From: Kribbella monticola
GTDB lineage: Bacteria > Actinomycetota > Actinomycetes > Propionibacteriales > Kribbellaceae
Reading direction: 5' to 3'
DNA length: 64,000 nucleotides
Assembly (NCBI RefSeq): GCF_003261635.1
Contig: NZ_QFXK01000033.1
Coordinates: 1 to 64,000 of the forward strand
The notes beneath the pieces are model-generated. The model made no database searches and was not told the origin of the DNA. It saw only the letters and a list, made by a program, of their open reading frames with translations. Below are positions 49,755 through 59,338 of the stretch, in pieces. Positions within the stretch are counted from its first letter, which is position 1, and every line of letters begins with the position of its first letter. Made by a program: the position numbers and the translations under genes.

Positions 49755-51319
49755 ACGACAACCGGGTGGCGATGCTCGACAAGCTGGCTGCGCTCGATGC
49801 CGAGCATGCGAAGGCGCTGGCGGGCGGCGGGGAGAAGTACGTCGAGAGGCATCACAAGCGCGGGAAGTTGCTCGCGCGCGAGCGGATCGAGTTGCTGCTC
49901 GACCCCGACTCCGCGTTCCTGGAATTGTCGCCGCTGGCGGGTTGGGGAAGTGACTTCGCGGTCGGAGCGAGCCTGGTGACCGGGATCGGCGTGGTGGAAG
50001 GCGTCGAGTGCCTGATCACGGCGAACGACCCGACGGTCAAGGGCGGGGCGAGCAATCCGTGGACGTTGCGAAAGGCGTTGCGGGCGGACGAGATCGCGCG
50101 GGCCAACCGGCTGCCGGTGATCAGCCTGGTCGAGTCCGGTGGCGCGGATCTGCCCACCCAGAAGGAGATCTTCATCCCGGGCGGGGCGATGTTCCGCAAC
50201 CTCACCCGGTTGTCCGCCGAGGGGATTCCGACGATCGCGCTGGTGTTCGGCAACTCGACCGCCGGCGGCGCGTACATCCCAGGCATGAGCGACTACGTGG
50301 TGATGGTCGACGGCGGCGCGAAGGTGTTCCTGGCCGGCCCGCCGCTGGTCAAGATGGCGACCGGCGAGGACGCCGACGACGAGTCCCTCGGCGGCGCGTC
50401 GATGCACGCCCGGACGTCGGGGCTCGCGGACTACTTCGCTGTCGACGAGCGGGACGCGATCCGGCTCGGCCGGCAGATCGTCTCGCGGCTGAACTGGAAG
50501 AAGCTCGGCCCGCCACCGGGAACGCCGTACGACGAACCTCTGTACGACGCCGACGAGTTGCTCGGGATCGTGCCGGGTGATCTGAAGATCCCGTTCGATC
50601 CGCGGGACGTGATCGCGCGGGTGGTGGACGGGTCGGTATTCGACGAGTTCAAGCCGCTGTACGGGTCGTCGCTCGCGACCGGGTGGGCGTCGGTGCACGG
50701 GTACCCGGTCGGGATCCTGGCGAACGCGCGCGGGGTGCTGTTCAGCGAGGAGGCGCAGAAGGCGGCGCAGTTCATCCAGTTGGCGAACCGGGCGTCGGTG
50801 CCGTTGATCTTCCTGCACAACACGACCGGGTACATGGTCGGGCAGGAGTACGAGCAGGGCGGGATCATCAAGCACGGCGCGCAGATGATCAACGCGGTGT
50901 CGAACTCCCGGGTGCCGCACGTGTCGATCCTGATGGGGGCGTCGTACGGGGCGGGGCACTACGGGATGTGCGGGCGGGCGTTCGATCCACGGTTCCTGTT
51001 CGCCTGGCCGTCGGCGAAGTCGGCGGTGATGGGGCCGCAGCAACTGGCGGGTGTGCTGTCGATCGTGGCGCGCGCCGCGGCCGCCGCGAAGAACCAGCCG
51101 TACGACGAGGACAGTGATGCCGCGATGCGGGCTTATGTGGAAGGCCAGATCGAAGCCGAGTCACTGCCGATGTTCTTGTCCGGAAGGCTTTACGACGATG
51201 GTGTGATCGATCCGCGGGACACCCGGACGGTGCTCGGTCTGTGTCTGTCGGCGATCCACTCCGCTCCCGTCCAGGGAACCGACTTCGACGGCGCCAACTT
51301 CGGCGTCTTCCGGATGTGA
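49751..51319 (+). CDS. Acyl-CoA carboxylase beta (carboxyltransferase) subunit
   Basis: A 522-residue carboxyltransferase of the methylcrotonyl/propionyl/geranyl-CoA carboxylase group. The N half carries the acyl-CoA binding domain (GKLLARERIELLLDPDSAFL, ANDPTVKGGASNPWTLRKAL, STAGGAYIPGMSDYVVMVDG). The C half carries the carboxybiotin site (LHNTTGYMVGQEYEQGGIIK, ASYGAGHYGMCGRAFDPRFL). Length is normal. It forms a holoenzyme with the biotin subunit that follows, overlapping by one base (TGATG). Adjacent AtuA favours a geranyl- or methylcrotonyl-type substrate. Confidence 0.93.
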   Translation: MNDNRVAMLDKLAALDAEHAKALAGGGEKYVERHHKRGKLLARERIELLLDPDSAFLELSPLAGWGSDFAVGASLVTGIGVVEGVECLITANDPTVKGGASNPWTLRKALRADEIARANRLPVISLVESGGADLPTQKEIFIPGGAMFRNLTRLSAEGIPTIALVFGNSTAGGAYIPGMSDYVVMVDGGAKVFLAGPPLVKMATGEDADDESLGGASMHARTSGLADYFAVDERDAIRLGRQIVSRLNWKKLGPPPGTPYDEPLYDADELLGIVPGDLKIPFDPRDVIARVVDGSVFDEFKPLYGSSLATGWASVHGYPVGILANARGVLFSEEAQKAAQFIQLANRASVPLIFLHNTTGYMVGQEYEQGGIIKHGAQMINAVSNSRVPHVSILMGASYGAGHYGMCGRAFDPRFLFAWPSAKSAVMGPQQLAGVLSIVARAAAAAKNQPYDEDSDAAMRAYVEGQIEAESLPMFLSGRLYDDGVIDPRDTRTVLGLCLSAIHSAPVQGTDFDGANFGVFRM

Positions 51320-53510
51320 TGGCGATGTCGGCGTACACCTCGACTCTGAAGCTCGTCTCGGCACCGCCGATCACTTCGGTGCTGGTGGCGAATCGCGGTG
51401 AGATCGCCCGGCGGGTGTTCCGGACTGCGCGTGATCTCGGTCTGCATTGCGTTGCCGTGCACTCGACGGCCGACGCGTCCGCGCCATACGTCGGGGAAGC
51501 CGATGCGGCGGTTCACCTGCCGGGTACTGCGCCGGGTGACACCTACCTGCGTGGCGAATTGGTTATCGAGGCTGCTTTGAAGGCCGGGGCCGACGCGGTG
51601 CATCCGGGATACGGCTTCCTGTCGGAGAACGCTGCTTTTGCGCGAGCGGTCGAAGCGGCTGGGCTGGCGTGGATCGGGCCGCCGGCTGACGCGATCGAGT
51701 CGATGGGTTCGAAGATCGAGTCGAAGAAGTTGATGGCGGCGGCCGGCGTACCGGTGTTGTCGCAGTTGGTGCCCGATGAGGTGACCGAGGGCGATCTTCC
51801 TGTGCTGGTGAAGGCTTCCGCGGGTGGTGGTGGGCGGGGGATGCGGGTCGTTCACTACCTGGAGGACCTGACGTCGGAGATCGAGGCGGCGTCGGCTGAG
51901 GCATTGTCGGCCTTCGGTGACGGGACGGTCTTCTGCGAGCCGTATCTGGCGACCGGGCGGCATATCGAAGTACAGGTGCTGGCTGATCAGCACGGGACGA
52001 TCTGGGCGGTCGGTGAGCGCGAGTGCTCGATTCAGCGGCGGCATCAGAAGGTGGTCGAGGAGGCGCCGTCGCCGTTGGTCGAGCGGTTGCCTTCGATGCG
52101 GGCGGAGTTGTTCGAGGCGGCGCGAAAGGCTGCGGCGGCGATCGGGTACGTCGGCGCCGGGACGGTCGAGTTCCTTGCCGATGACAACGGCCGCTTCTAC
52201 TTCCTGGAGATGAACACGCGTCTCCAGGTGGAGCATCCTGTCACGGAGTCGGTCACCGGTCTGGACCTGGTCGCATGGCAGTTCGCGATCGCTTCCGGCG
52301 CTGAATTGCCGGCTGAGCCGCCCGCTCCCGTAGGACATTCGATCGAGGTGCGGTTGTACGCCGAGGATCCCGCCCAGGACTGGCAACCCAAAACCGGCAC
52401 CCTCCACCGCTTCGCGGTGGAGGGTGCCGGGAGTGGCGGGTGGGGCGCGGGATCGGGAGTGACCGCTGGAGGGCCGCCGGGGGCGGCGGCTCCGCCGCGG
52501 GAGGGCGGGGTGGCGGCTCTGCTGCTGAGTTCCGTGCCGGGGGGCCTCGGGACGGTACGCCGTGGGTGCGGGTCGACTCCGGGGTGGTGAGTGGGACTGA
52601 GGTTTCGCCGTACTACGACGCGATGTTGGCGAAGGTGATTGTTTGGGGGGCGACTCGCGAGGTGGCGGCGGCGCGGTTGGCGGCGACGTTGGAGCGGGCG
52701 GAGTTGCACGGGGTGCGGACCAATCGGGATCTGCTGGTGCGGATCTTGCGGCATCGGGCGTTTCTGGATGGGGAGACCGATACCGCGTTCTTCGAGCGGC
52801 ATGGGCTCGAGGTGCTTGCGGAGCCGTTGGCGGACAAGTCGACCGAGGAGTTGTCGGCGCTGGCGGCCGCGCTCGCCGACGCCGCGCGACGCCGGAGTAC
52901 GGCGAAGGTGCAGAGCCGGTTGCCCAACGGGTGGCGGAATCTGGCCTCCCAGCCGCAGCGGAAGACGTTCGTGGCGGGCGATTCGACGTACGAGGTGTCC
53001 TACCGGCTCACGCGCGACGGGCTGGTTGCCGACGGCGATGTGGCGCTGGTCGACGCCTCGGCCGATCAGGTGGTGCTGGAGGTCGGAGGCGTACGGCGGC
53101 GGTTCGCCGTGGCAGCGTACGACGGGCTGGTCTGCGTGGACTCGGCTTCGGGGTCGGTGACGCTGACTCCCGTCGATCGGTTCCCGGATCCGTCGCAACA
53201 GGTTGCTGCCGGGTCGTTGCTCGCGCCGATGCCAGGGACGGTGATCCGGGTCGGCGTGGCCGTCGGTGATGAGGTGAAGCACGGGCAGCCGCTGCTGTGG
53301 CTGGAGGCGATGAAGATGGAGCACACGATCTCCGCACCAGCGGACGGTGTGGTTGTCGAGCTCGGCGTCGAGCCTGGTCAGCAGGTCGAGGTCGGCGCTG
53401 TGCTGGCCGTCGTGGAAGCTCCCGCGACTGACGCAGTACGAGAAGCAGGCGCACGAGAAGCAGGCGCAGTACGAGAGGCCGTCGCGGGACGAGTTGAGGA
53501 GAAAGCATGA
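51319..53510 (+). pseudogene. Acyl-CoA carboxylase alpha (biotin) subunit, split by a frameshift
   Basis: The biotin carboxylase part reads from ATG 51319 to 52590 (ANRGEIARRVFRTARDLGLH, VLVKASAGGGGRGMRVV for ATP-grasp, FLEMNTRLQVEHPVTESVTG). It then loses frame in a Gly-rich stretch near 52420-52550. The rest reads in the -1 frame to 53510: VRVDSGVVSGTEVSPYYDAM, a middle domain, and the biotin domain with EAMKMEH carrying the biotinyl Lys. A single extra base in the G-run at 52539-52544 would restore one frame. It may be a sequencing error, a real break or a programmed -1 slip at GGGGGGC. Both parts are well conserved, so a working protein is plausible. Confidence 0.86.
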
Positions 53511-54664
53511 GCTTCGTCGAGAGTGAGGAACGCCGCGCGCTGCGGGCGGCGGTGCGCGAGCTCGGCCGGAAGTACGGCTACGCCTGGTTCACCGAGCGGG
53601 CCCGATCGGGCGGCCAGACCACCGAGCTGTGGCAGGAGGCGGGCAAGCTGGGCTACCTCGGCGTCAACCTCCCGGAGGAGTACGGCGGCGGTGGCGGCGG
53701 GATGGGCGACCTGTCGATCGTGCTGGAGGAACTCGGCGCTGCCGGCTGCCCGTTGCTGATGATGGTCGTGTCGCCGTCGATCTGCGGCACGGTGATCAGC
53801 CGCTTCGGCACCGACGAGCAGAAGCAGCGCTGGCTGCCCGGCCTCGCGGACGGCTCGACCACGATGGCGTTCGCGATCACCGAGCCGGATGCCGGGTCGA
53901 ACTCGCACAACATCACGACGACAGCACGCCGTACGGCGGACGGCTGGTCGCTGTCGGGCCGGAAGGTCTACATCTCCGGGCTCGACGTCGCGCAGGCCGT
54001 GCTGGTGGTCGGCCGGACCGAGGACGCGAAGACGGGCAAGCTGAAGCCCGCGTTGTTCATCGTTCCGACGGACGCGCCCGGGGTCGAGTTCACCAAGATC
54101 GAGATGGACCTGATCAGCCCGGACAAGCAGTTCTCCCTGTTCCTCGACGACGTCCAGCTGCCGCCCGAGGCGCTCGTCGGCTCCGAGGACGCGGCGCTGA
54201 TGCAACTGTTCGCGGGCCTCAACCCGGAACGGATCATGGCGTCCGCGTTCGCCATCGGGATCGCCCGGCACGCACTCGGCAAAGCCGTTGCCTACGTCAA
54301 GGAACGCCAGGTCTGGAAGACCCCGATCGGCGCGCACCAGGGCATCGCCCATCCGCTGGCGCAGCTCAAGATCGAACTCGAGCTCGCCCGGCTGATGATG
54401 CAGAAGGCGGCCGCCCTGTACGACGCCGGCGACGACCTCGGCGCCGGCGAGGCGGCGAACATGGCCAAGTACGCCGCCGGCGAGGTGGCCGTGCGGGCGA
54501 CCGACCAGGCGGTGCAGTCGCTCGGCGGCAACGGGATGACGGTCGAGTACGGCGTCGCGTCGCTGGTCGCAGCGGCCAGGGCGACCCGGATCGCGCCGGT
54601 CAGCCGGGAGATGATCCTCAACTTCGTCGCCCAGCACTCATTGGGTCTACCCAAGTCGTACTGA
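53507..54664 (+). CDS. Acyl-CoA dehydrogenase (second copy)
   Basis: A 385-residue FAD-dependent dehydrogenase: LPEEYGGGGGGMGDLSIVLE, the FAD signature TMAFAITEPDAGSNSHNITT, and C-terminal YVKERQVWKTPIGAHQGIAH and VQSLGGNGMTVEYGVASLVA. It is not a close copy of the one at 48621, so the two may act at different chain positions. ATG 53507 overlaps the carboxylase alpha stop (ATGA). The operon then continues to the AMP ligase after a 45-bp gap. Confidence 0.92.
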   Translation: MSFVESEERRALRAAVRELGRKYGYAWFTERARSGGQTTELWQEAGKLGYLGVNLPEEYGGGGGGMGDLSIVLEELGAAGCPLLMMVVSPSICGTVISRFGTDEQKQRWLPGLADGSTTMAFAITEPDAGSNSHNITTTARRTADGWSLSGRKVYISGLDVAQAVLVVGRTEDAKTGKLKPALFIVPTDAPGVEFTKIEMDLISPDKQFSLFLDDVQLPPEALVGSEDAALMQLFAGLNPERIMASAFAIGIARHALGKAVAYVKERQVWKTPIGAHQGIAHPLAQLKIELELARLMMQKAAALYDAGDDLGAGEAANMAKYAAGEVAVRATDQAVQSLGGNGMTVEYGVASLVAAARATRIAPVSREMILNFVAQHSLGLPKSY

Positions 54665-54709
54665 GTTCGGTCAGAGTCGTGTTCCCCGTCAGCTGAAAGG
54701 ACCGCCGCC

Positions 54710-56275
54710 ATGGTCATCCTCAGTGAGTTCGCACCGGTCGAGCTGCTCAGCCAGCCGCTGCACGAAGCCGTTCTCGGTCGCGCCCGGGAGTACGGCGACC
54801 GGCCGGCGCTGGTCGACGGCGTCTCCGGACAGGAGATCAGCTACACGCAGCTCGACCAGATGACCCGGCGGATGGCGGCTGGTTTCGCCGAGCTGGGCAT
54901 CGAGCACGGCGACGTGATCGCCCTGCACAGCCCGAACACCATCCTCTATCCGGTCGTCTTCTACGCCGCCACTCGCGCGGGCGCCACGGTGACGACCGTC
55001 AACGCGCTTTACACCGCGGACGAACTGCACAAACAACTCGTCGACTCGCACGCGAAACTGCTGGTGACGATCTCGCTGTTCCTGCCGGCCGCGACCGCGG
55101 CGGTCGAGGGGACCGACGTCGAGCAGATCTTCGTCTGCGATCAGGCCGAGGGCTATCGCTCGGTCACCGAGCTGCTCGCGTCGACAGCACCGGAGCCGGT
55201 CGTCGAGATCGATCCGGCCGAGGACGTCGCCGTACTGCCGTACTCGAGCGGGACGACCGGCATCGCCAAGGGCGTGATGCTCACCCACCAGAACATCGCG
55301 ACGAACCTGGTGCAGGCCGAGGCGACCTTCAGCATGGCCGAGAACGAGCGGATCATCGCGATCCTGCCGTTCTTCCACATCTACGGCCAGGCCGTCTTGA
55401 TGAACCTGCCGTTCCGGCTCGGCGCGACCGTGGTGGTGCTGCCGAAGTTCGACCTGCAGCAATTCCTGACCACGCTCGAGCAGCAGAAGATCACCCGGGC
55501 GTTCGTCGCGCCGCCGGTGGTGCTGGCGTTGGCCAAGCACCCGGCGGTCGATGGGGTGGACCTGTCGGCGCTCAGGTACGTGACGTCCGCAGCGGCACCG
55601 CTCGACGGTGACCTTGCCGACGCCTGCGCGAAACGGCTCGGGCTGCACGCAGTACTGCAGTGTTACGGGATGACCGAGTTGTCACCGGGGACGCACGCCG
55701 TACCGCAGGACGAGGTGGATCCGCCGGCTGGTGCCGTGGGCAAGCTCTTCCCGTCCACCGAGATGCGGTTGGTCGGTGCTGATGGCAACGATGTCGACGA
55801 CGGCGAGACCGGCGAGATCTGGATCCGCGGACCCCAGGTGATGAAGGGGTACCTCGGCCGGCCGGCGGAGACCGACGCCACCATCGACCCGGAGGGCTGG
55901 CTGCACACCGGCGACATCGGCCGGGTCGACGACCGCGGCTTCCTGTACGTCGTGGACCGGGTCAAGGAGTTGATCAAGTACCACGGGTACCAGGTGCCGC
56001 CGGCCGAACTCGAAGCCGTTTTGCTGACCGACGACCGGATCGCTGATGCGGCGGTGATCGGGGTGCAGGCCGAGGGCAACGAAGTACCGAAGGCGTTCGT
56101 GGTGCCGATGCCGGGTGTCGAGCTGACGGCCGAGGACGTGATGGAGTACGTCGCGCAGCGGGTGGCGCCGTACAAGAAGGTTCGGCAGGTCGAGTTCATC
56201 GATGCTGTGCCGAAGGCCGCGTCGGGCAAGATCCTGCGGCGCGAACTGCGAGCCCGGGAGGCGACCCGTGAGTAG
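54710..56275 (+). CDS. AMP-binding acyl/aryl-CoA ligase, 4-coumarate-CoA ligase-like
   Basis: A 521-residue ANL-superfamily ligase. The P-loop is LPYSSGTTGIAKGVMLTHQN, the A5 motif is YGMTELSPGTH, the A7/A8 region GWLHTGDIGRVDDRGFLYVV follows, and the catalytic Lys of A10 is in AASGKILRRELR near the end. It activates a carboxylic acid to its CoA thioester via acyl-AMP. An AAAGGA ribosome site precedes ATG 54710. At the downstream end of the operon, it may prime the substrate that the carboxylase and dehydrogenases then process. Confidence 0.93.
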   Translation: MVILSEFAPVELLSQPLHEAVLGRAREYGDRPALVDGVSGQEISYTQLDQMTRRMAAGFAELGIEHGDVIALHSPNTILYPVVFYAATRAGATVTTVNALYTADELHKQLVDSHAKLLVTISLFLPAATAAVEGTDVEQIFVCDQAEGYRSVTELLASTAPEPVVEIDPAEDVAVLPYSSGTTGIAKGVMLTHQNIATNLVQAEATFSMAENERIIAILPFFHIYGQAVLMNLPFRLGATVVVLPKFDLQQFLTTLEQQKITRAFVAPPVVLALAKHPAVDGVDLSALRYVTSAAAPLDGDLADACAKRLGLHAVLQCYGMTELSPGTHAVPQDEVDPPAGAVGKLFPSTEMRLVGADGNDVDDGETGEIWIRGPQVMKGYLGRPAETDATIDPEGWLHTGDIGRVDDRGFLYVVDRVKELIKYHGYQVPPAELEAVLLTDDRIADAAVIGVQAEGNEVPKAFVVPMPGVELTAEDVMEYVAQRVAPYKKVRQVEFIDAVPKAASGKILRRELRAREATRE

Positions 56276-56299
56276 AGGCCACCTGATCTTGGACACGTT

Positions 56300-56908
56300 G
56301 TGAGCGAGGCTCTGCGCGAGCCACAGCAGGACCGGAGCCGGGCGACCCGGCAGAAGCTCCTGGAGGCGTCGCTCGAATCACTGGCCGAGGTGGGCTACTC
56401 GGCGACCACTGTCGCTGTCGTGGCGGCTCGGGCCGGGGTTTCGCGTGGGGCGGCGCAGCACCATTTCCCGACGCGGGCCGACCTGTTCGCGGCGGCGGTC
56501 GAGTACATGACCGAGGTGCGGCTCGCGGAGATCAGGCAGCAGGCCACCGGGCTGCCCAGCGGAAAGGGCCGGACCGAGGCGATCGTCGGGATGCTCGCTG
56601 ACGTCTATACCGGCCCACTGTTCCGAGCTGCGTTGCATCTGTGGGTCGCGGCATCGACCGAGGATGCCCTGCGCCAGCAGATCGTGCGGCTGGAAGCGCA
56701 CGTCGGACGACAGGCGCACCGGGCTCTGCTCGAGGTGCTGGAGGTCGAGGAGCGTACGCCGGGCGTGCGGGAGACCGTCCAGGGTGTGCTCGACATGGCT
56801 CGTGGACTGGGGCTGGCTGACCTACTGACCGACGACGCGGCTCGGCGGCGCGGCATCGTGCGGCAGTGGTCGCTGATCCTCGATCAGGTACTAGCGGCTG
56901 CGCGCTAG
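56300..56908 (+). CDS. TetR-family transcriptional regulator
   Basis: A 202-residue regulator with the TetR helix-turn-helix (RQKLLEASLESLAEVGYSAT, then VAVVAARAGVSRGAAQHHFP, about residues 17-57) and a helical ligand domain. GTG 56300 follows the ligase stop by 24 bases in the same direction, so it is probably the last gene of the acyl-CoA operon and senses a CoA ester or free acid. Its end overlaps that of the NACHT gene by 18 bases, tail-to-tail. Confidence 0.92.
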   Translation: MSEALREPQQDRSRATRQKLLEASLESLAEVGYSATTVAVVAARAGVSRGAAQHHFPTRADLFAAAVEYMTEVRLAEIRQQATGLPSGKGRTEAIVGMLADVYTGPLFRAALHLWVAASTEDALRQQIVRLEAHVGRQAHRALLEVLEVEERTPGVRETVQGVLDMARGLGLADLLTDDAARRRGIVRQWSLILDQVLAAAR

Positions 56909-59173
56909 TCCGGGCCGGCCACCTCTGGCCGCGATTCGCTCGTCCACCTTCGCTGCGAGGGCATCCGGGTCGCACTCGGCCAGGTGGTCGCGAACGAGCA
57001 GGTGGATGAAGGCGTACTCACCAGGTCCGGTCCGGGCCAGCACGTAGCGGTCGGCGGCGTACCGGAGGAAGGCGCCACGCCACCAGGGCAGGTAGCCACT
57101 CCAGCGCAACAGGAAGCCGTGCAGCAAGCGGGACAGCGCACCGGCGAAGACAGGAGCACGACGCCGCCAGGCCTTCGCGGCGACCGTGCCTGCCGCGATA
57201 CCGAGGGCTGCCTCCAGTGCGTGCGTGCCCAGCGACGCACCCAGAGCCACAGCTACGAGCAGCCCCGCCAGCGCACCAGCGATCGTCCAGGGATCCATCC
57301 GGGCACCGCTGCCTTGATACTCGTCGGCACCGTGCGGATAGACCAGGTGATCCATCGGCAGCGCCTTCACGAAACGGATGCCCTGGGCAACTATCAGCCC
57401 GGTCGCACAGCCGGCCACGAACGCGTGCGGATCGGAGACGTGGGTGAACACCAGCCAACTGGCGACTGTGACACCGACCAGCCTGACCCCGAGCAGCACC
57501 AACCGCCGGTTGCTCGGCGACAAGAGATACTCCAACCCGTACGACGACCACACGATCGCCCCCTGGAAGGCAAGGCCGATCCAAGCCGGTACCTGCTCGG
57601 CCAGCGCCACGACGGCCAGCACCGAGAGCAGCCCGGTGACGGCACCCACGGTGAGCATCACAGCCTGCAGAAGACCTCGTGGTTGCTCGCGTCCTTCTCG
57701 GAGCTTCCACCAGGTGTGCGGTGTGACGTGCACCAGGACCAGAGCAGCCACACCGACAGCGAGACCCGAAAGTACGCCGTACAGGGCCGTGGCGGCCAGA
57801 GCCGCGCCACCCACCAGGCCTGCGAACAGGGCGGGGAGGCAGACCATGTGGGCGAGGTAGCCGACGGCGGGGAGCACGAGGCCGTACCAGCCGTTCGGAG
57901 TCAGACGGCGGGGGACCTCGATGCGGTCGCCGGCGCGGGTTCTGGTCCACCAGGCCAGGCACCACAGCGACCGGACTGCGGCTTTGGAGTCGTAGGACAC
58001 GGTGTTCGAGCGCTGCCGGGACAGCACCTCGGAGATGAAGGTGTCGAAGAGTTCCCGGCGGTGATCGGCTACCGCGCCGGCTGCGACTTCCCTGGCGTCG
58101 CGGCCACGGTAGGCGAGCGCCATCACGTTCAGCATCAGCGGTGAGTTGACCAGGTCCCACAGGTCGTCGTCGCGCTCCATGGCGGCTCGGGCGCCGGCCA
58201 GCTCCTGGCCTCCGGAAGCGAAGTAGTCGAGCACCTGGCGGCGGCTCAATGGGCGGATCTGGACCGCGCCGTACAGCTTGAGCCGGTGCTGGAGCCGTTC
58301 GTAGTCGAGGATGCGGCAGGTGACTGCCAGCTGGCCGATCAGGTAGTGCTGGACGAGCTCGTCCAGCACCGGCGCGAGCTTGTCCTGGTGTGGTGCGGAC
58401 ACCTCGTCCAGACCGTCCAGGAGCAGAGCGAGGCCGCCCCGCTGCAGCCAGACTCGGCCAACAGCGATCGGGATCTGGTATCGGCTACTGAGCTCAATCA
58501 GCAGCCAGCGGACGAACCCGGCGAGCAAGGGACTGTCACCGGGGTCGTCGCCGTCCGCCCTTGCGGTCGACGCGGTCCAGCCGGCTAGGTCGACCACTAC
58601 CGGCATCGGCGTGCTCGGATCGAGGTGCGCCTTCGCGGCGAGTGCACGGGCCAGCTCGAGCAACAGTGTGGTCTTGCCGGCGCCCGGTGCGCCGAGGATG
58701 AGCATCGAGTCCTGGAGGTCGTCGAAGGCCGCGGTGATGTCGGCGTCCTCGCGGATCTCCGAGACGTGGCTGTCGAGCGGCTGGACGAGCAGGTCGTACG
58801 GCCGGATCACTGCCTCCGGACTCACCTCGAGCGCGAGCGCCAGTTGCGTCCGCGAGGCCAGCGAACCGGCGAACCGGTCCGCCAGGTAGCGGTCCACCCG
58901 GGCCAGGGCGTTCGGGCGGTTCCGGGGCTGGTCGGCCGATCGGGCGCTCAGACCGACGGTCCGGCGGCTGCGGAACTCCCAGAGCCCGGTCAGGATCGCG
59001 ACCAGCCAGAGCACGCCGATCAACGGCCAGGTCCAGCCGACGTACGGGGCGAGGAATCCGGGCGCGGTGCCGCCGGTGCCGACGTTGATCGCGATCGGCA
59101 GCAGCACCAGCGTGAGCGAGACGGTGAGGATCACCACGACGACCCGGAGCAGGGCGTTGCCTCGAATCCTCAC
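56891..59173 (-). CDS. NACHT-domain membrane NTPase
   Basis: A 760-residue protein. Two membrane segments (about 10-30 and 48-65) precede a NACHT NTPase domain: Walker A GAPGAGKT (161-168), Walker B LALLLDGLDEV (248-258) with the NACHT-type DGLDE, and sensor-type motifs downstream (CRILDYERL, RPLSRRQVLDYF). A C-terminal half (about 430-680) has about eight hydrophobic segments and a short soluble end with HLLVRDHLAECDPDAL. No protease, nuclease or leucine-rich repeat is visible. NACHT proteins in bacteria can be immune sensors; here the membrane region may be the effector, but that is inference. It converges with the TetR gene. Confidence 0.88.
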   Translation of the reverse strand: MRIRGNALLRVVVVILTVSLTLVLLPIAINVGTGGTAPGFLAPYVGWTWPLIGVLWLVAILTGLWEFRSRRTVGLSARSADQPRNRPNALARVDRYLADRFAGSLASRTQLALALEVSPEAVIRPYDLLVQPLDSHVSEIREDADITAAFDDLQDSMLILGAPGAGKTTLLLELARALAAKAHLDPSTPMPVVVDLAGWTASTARADGDDPGDSPLLAGFVRWLLIELSSRYQIPIAVGRVWLQRGGLALLLDGLDEVSAPHQDKLAPVLDELVQHYLIGQLAVTCRILDYERLQHRLKLYGAVQIRPLSRRQVLDYFASGGQELAGARAAMERDDDLWDLVNSPLMLNVMALAYRGRDAREVAAGAVADHRRELFDTFISEVLSRQRSNTVSYDSKAAVRSLWCLAWWTRTRAGDRIEVPRRLTPNGWYGLVLPAVGYLAHMVCLPALFAGLVGGAALAATALYGVLSGLAVGVAALVLVHVTPHTWWKLREGREQPRGLLQAVMLTVGAVTGLLSVLAVVALAEQVPAWIGLAFQGAIVWSSYGLEYLLSPSNRRLVLLGVRLVGVTVASWLVFTHVSDPHAFVAGCATGLIVAQGIRFVKALPMDHLVYPHGADEYQGSGARMDPWTIAGALAGLLVAVALGASLGTHALEAALGIAAGTVAAKAWRRRAPVFAGALSRLLHGFLLRWSGYLPWWRGAFLRYAADRYVLARTGPGEYAFIHLLVRDHLAECDPDALAAKVDERIAARGGRPGLARSR

Positions 59174-59338
59174 TCCGGGAGGTTATCGACCCGGCGGTCT
59201 CCCGGCGCCGGTCATCAGCGTTTCACTCCCCGGCTGTGGTCCGCATTTCGCTCCCGTCGGTCTCGGTCGCGGTAGGCGTTCACCTGCTGGGCACTGGGGG
59301 CGGGAATCGTTGTCCAGTCACGTAAGTTGGTTTGAGTC
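59174..59338. other. 165-bp divergent intergenic region
   Basis: The region lies between the divergent NACHT and MFS genes. It contains GC-rich sequence and an AT-richer end (GTTGTCCAGTCACGTAAGTT near 59310-59330) that could hold the MFS promoter. I see no gene or strong palindrome. Confidence 0.4.
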
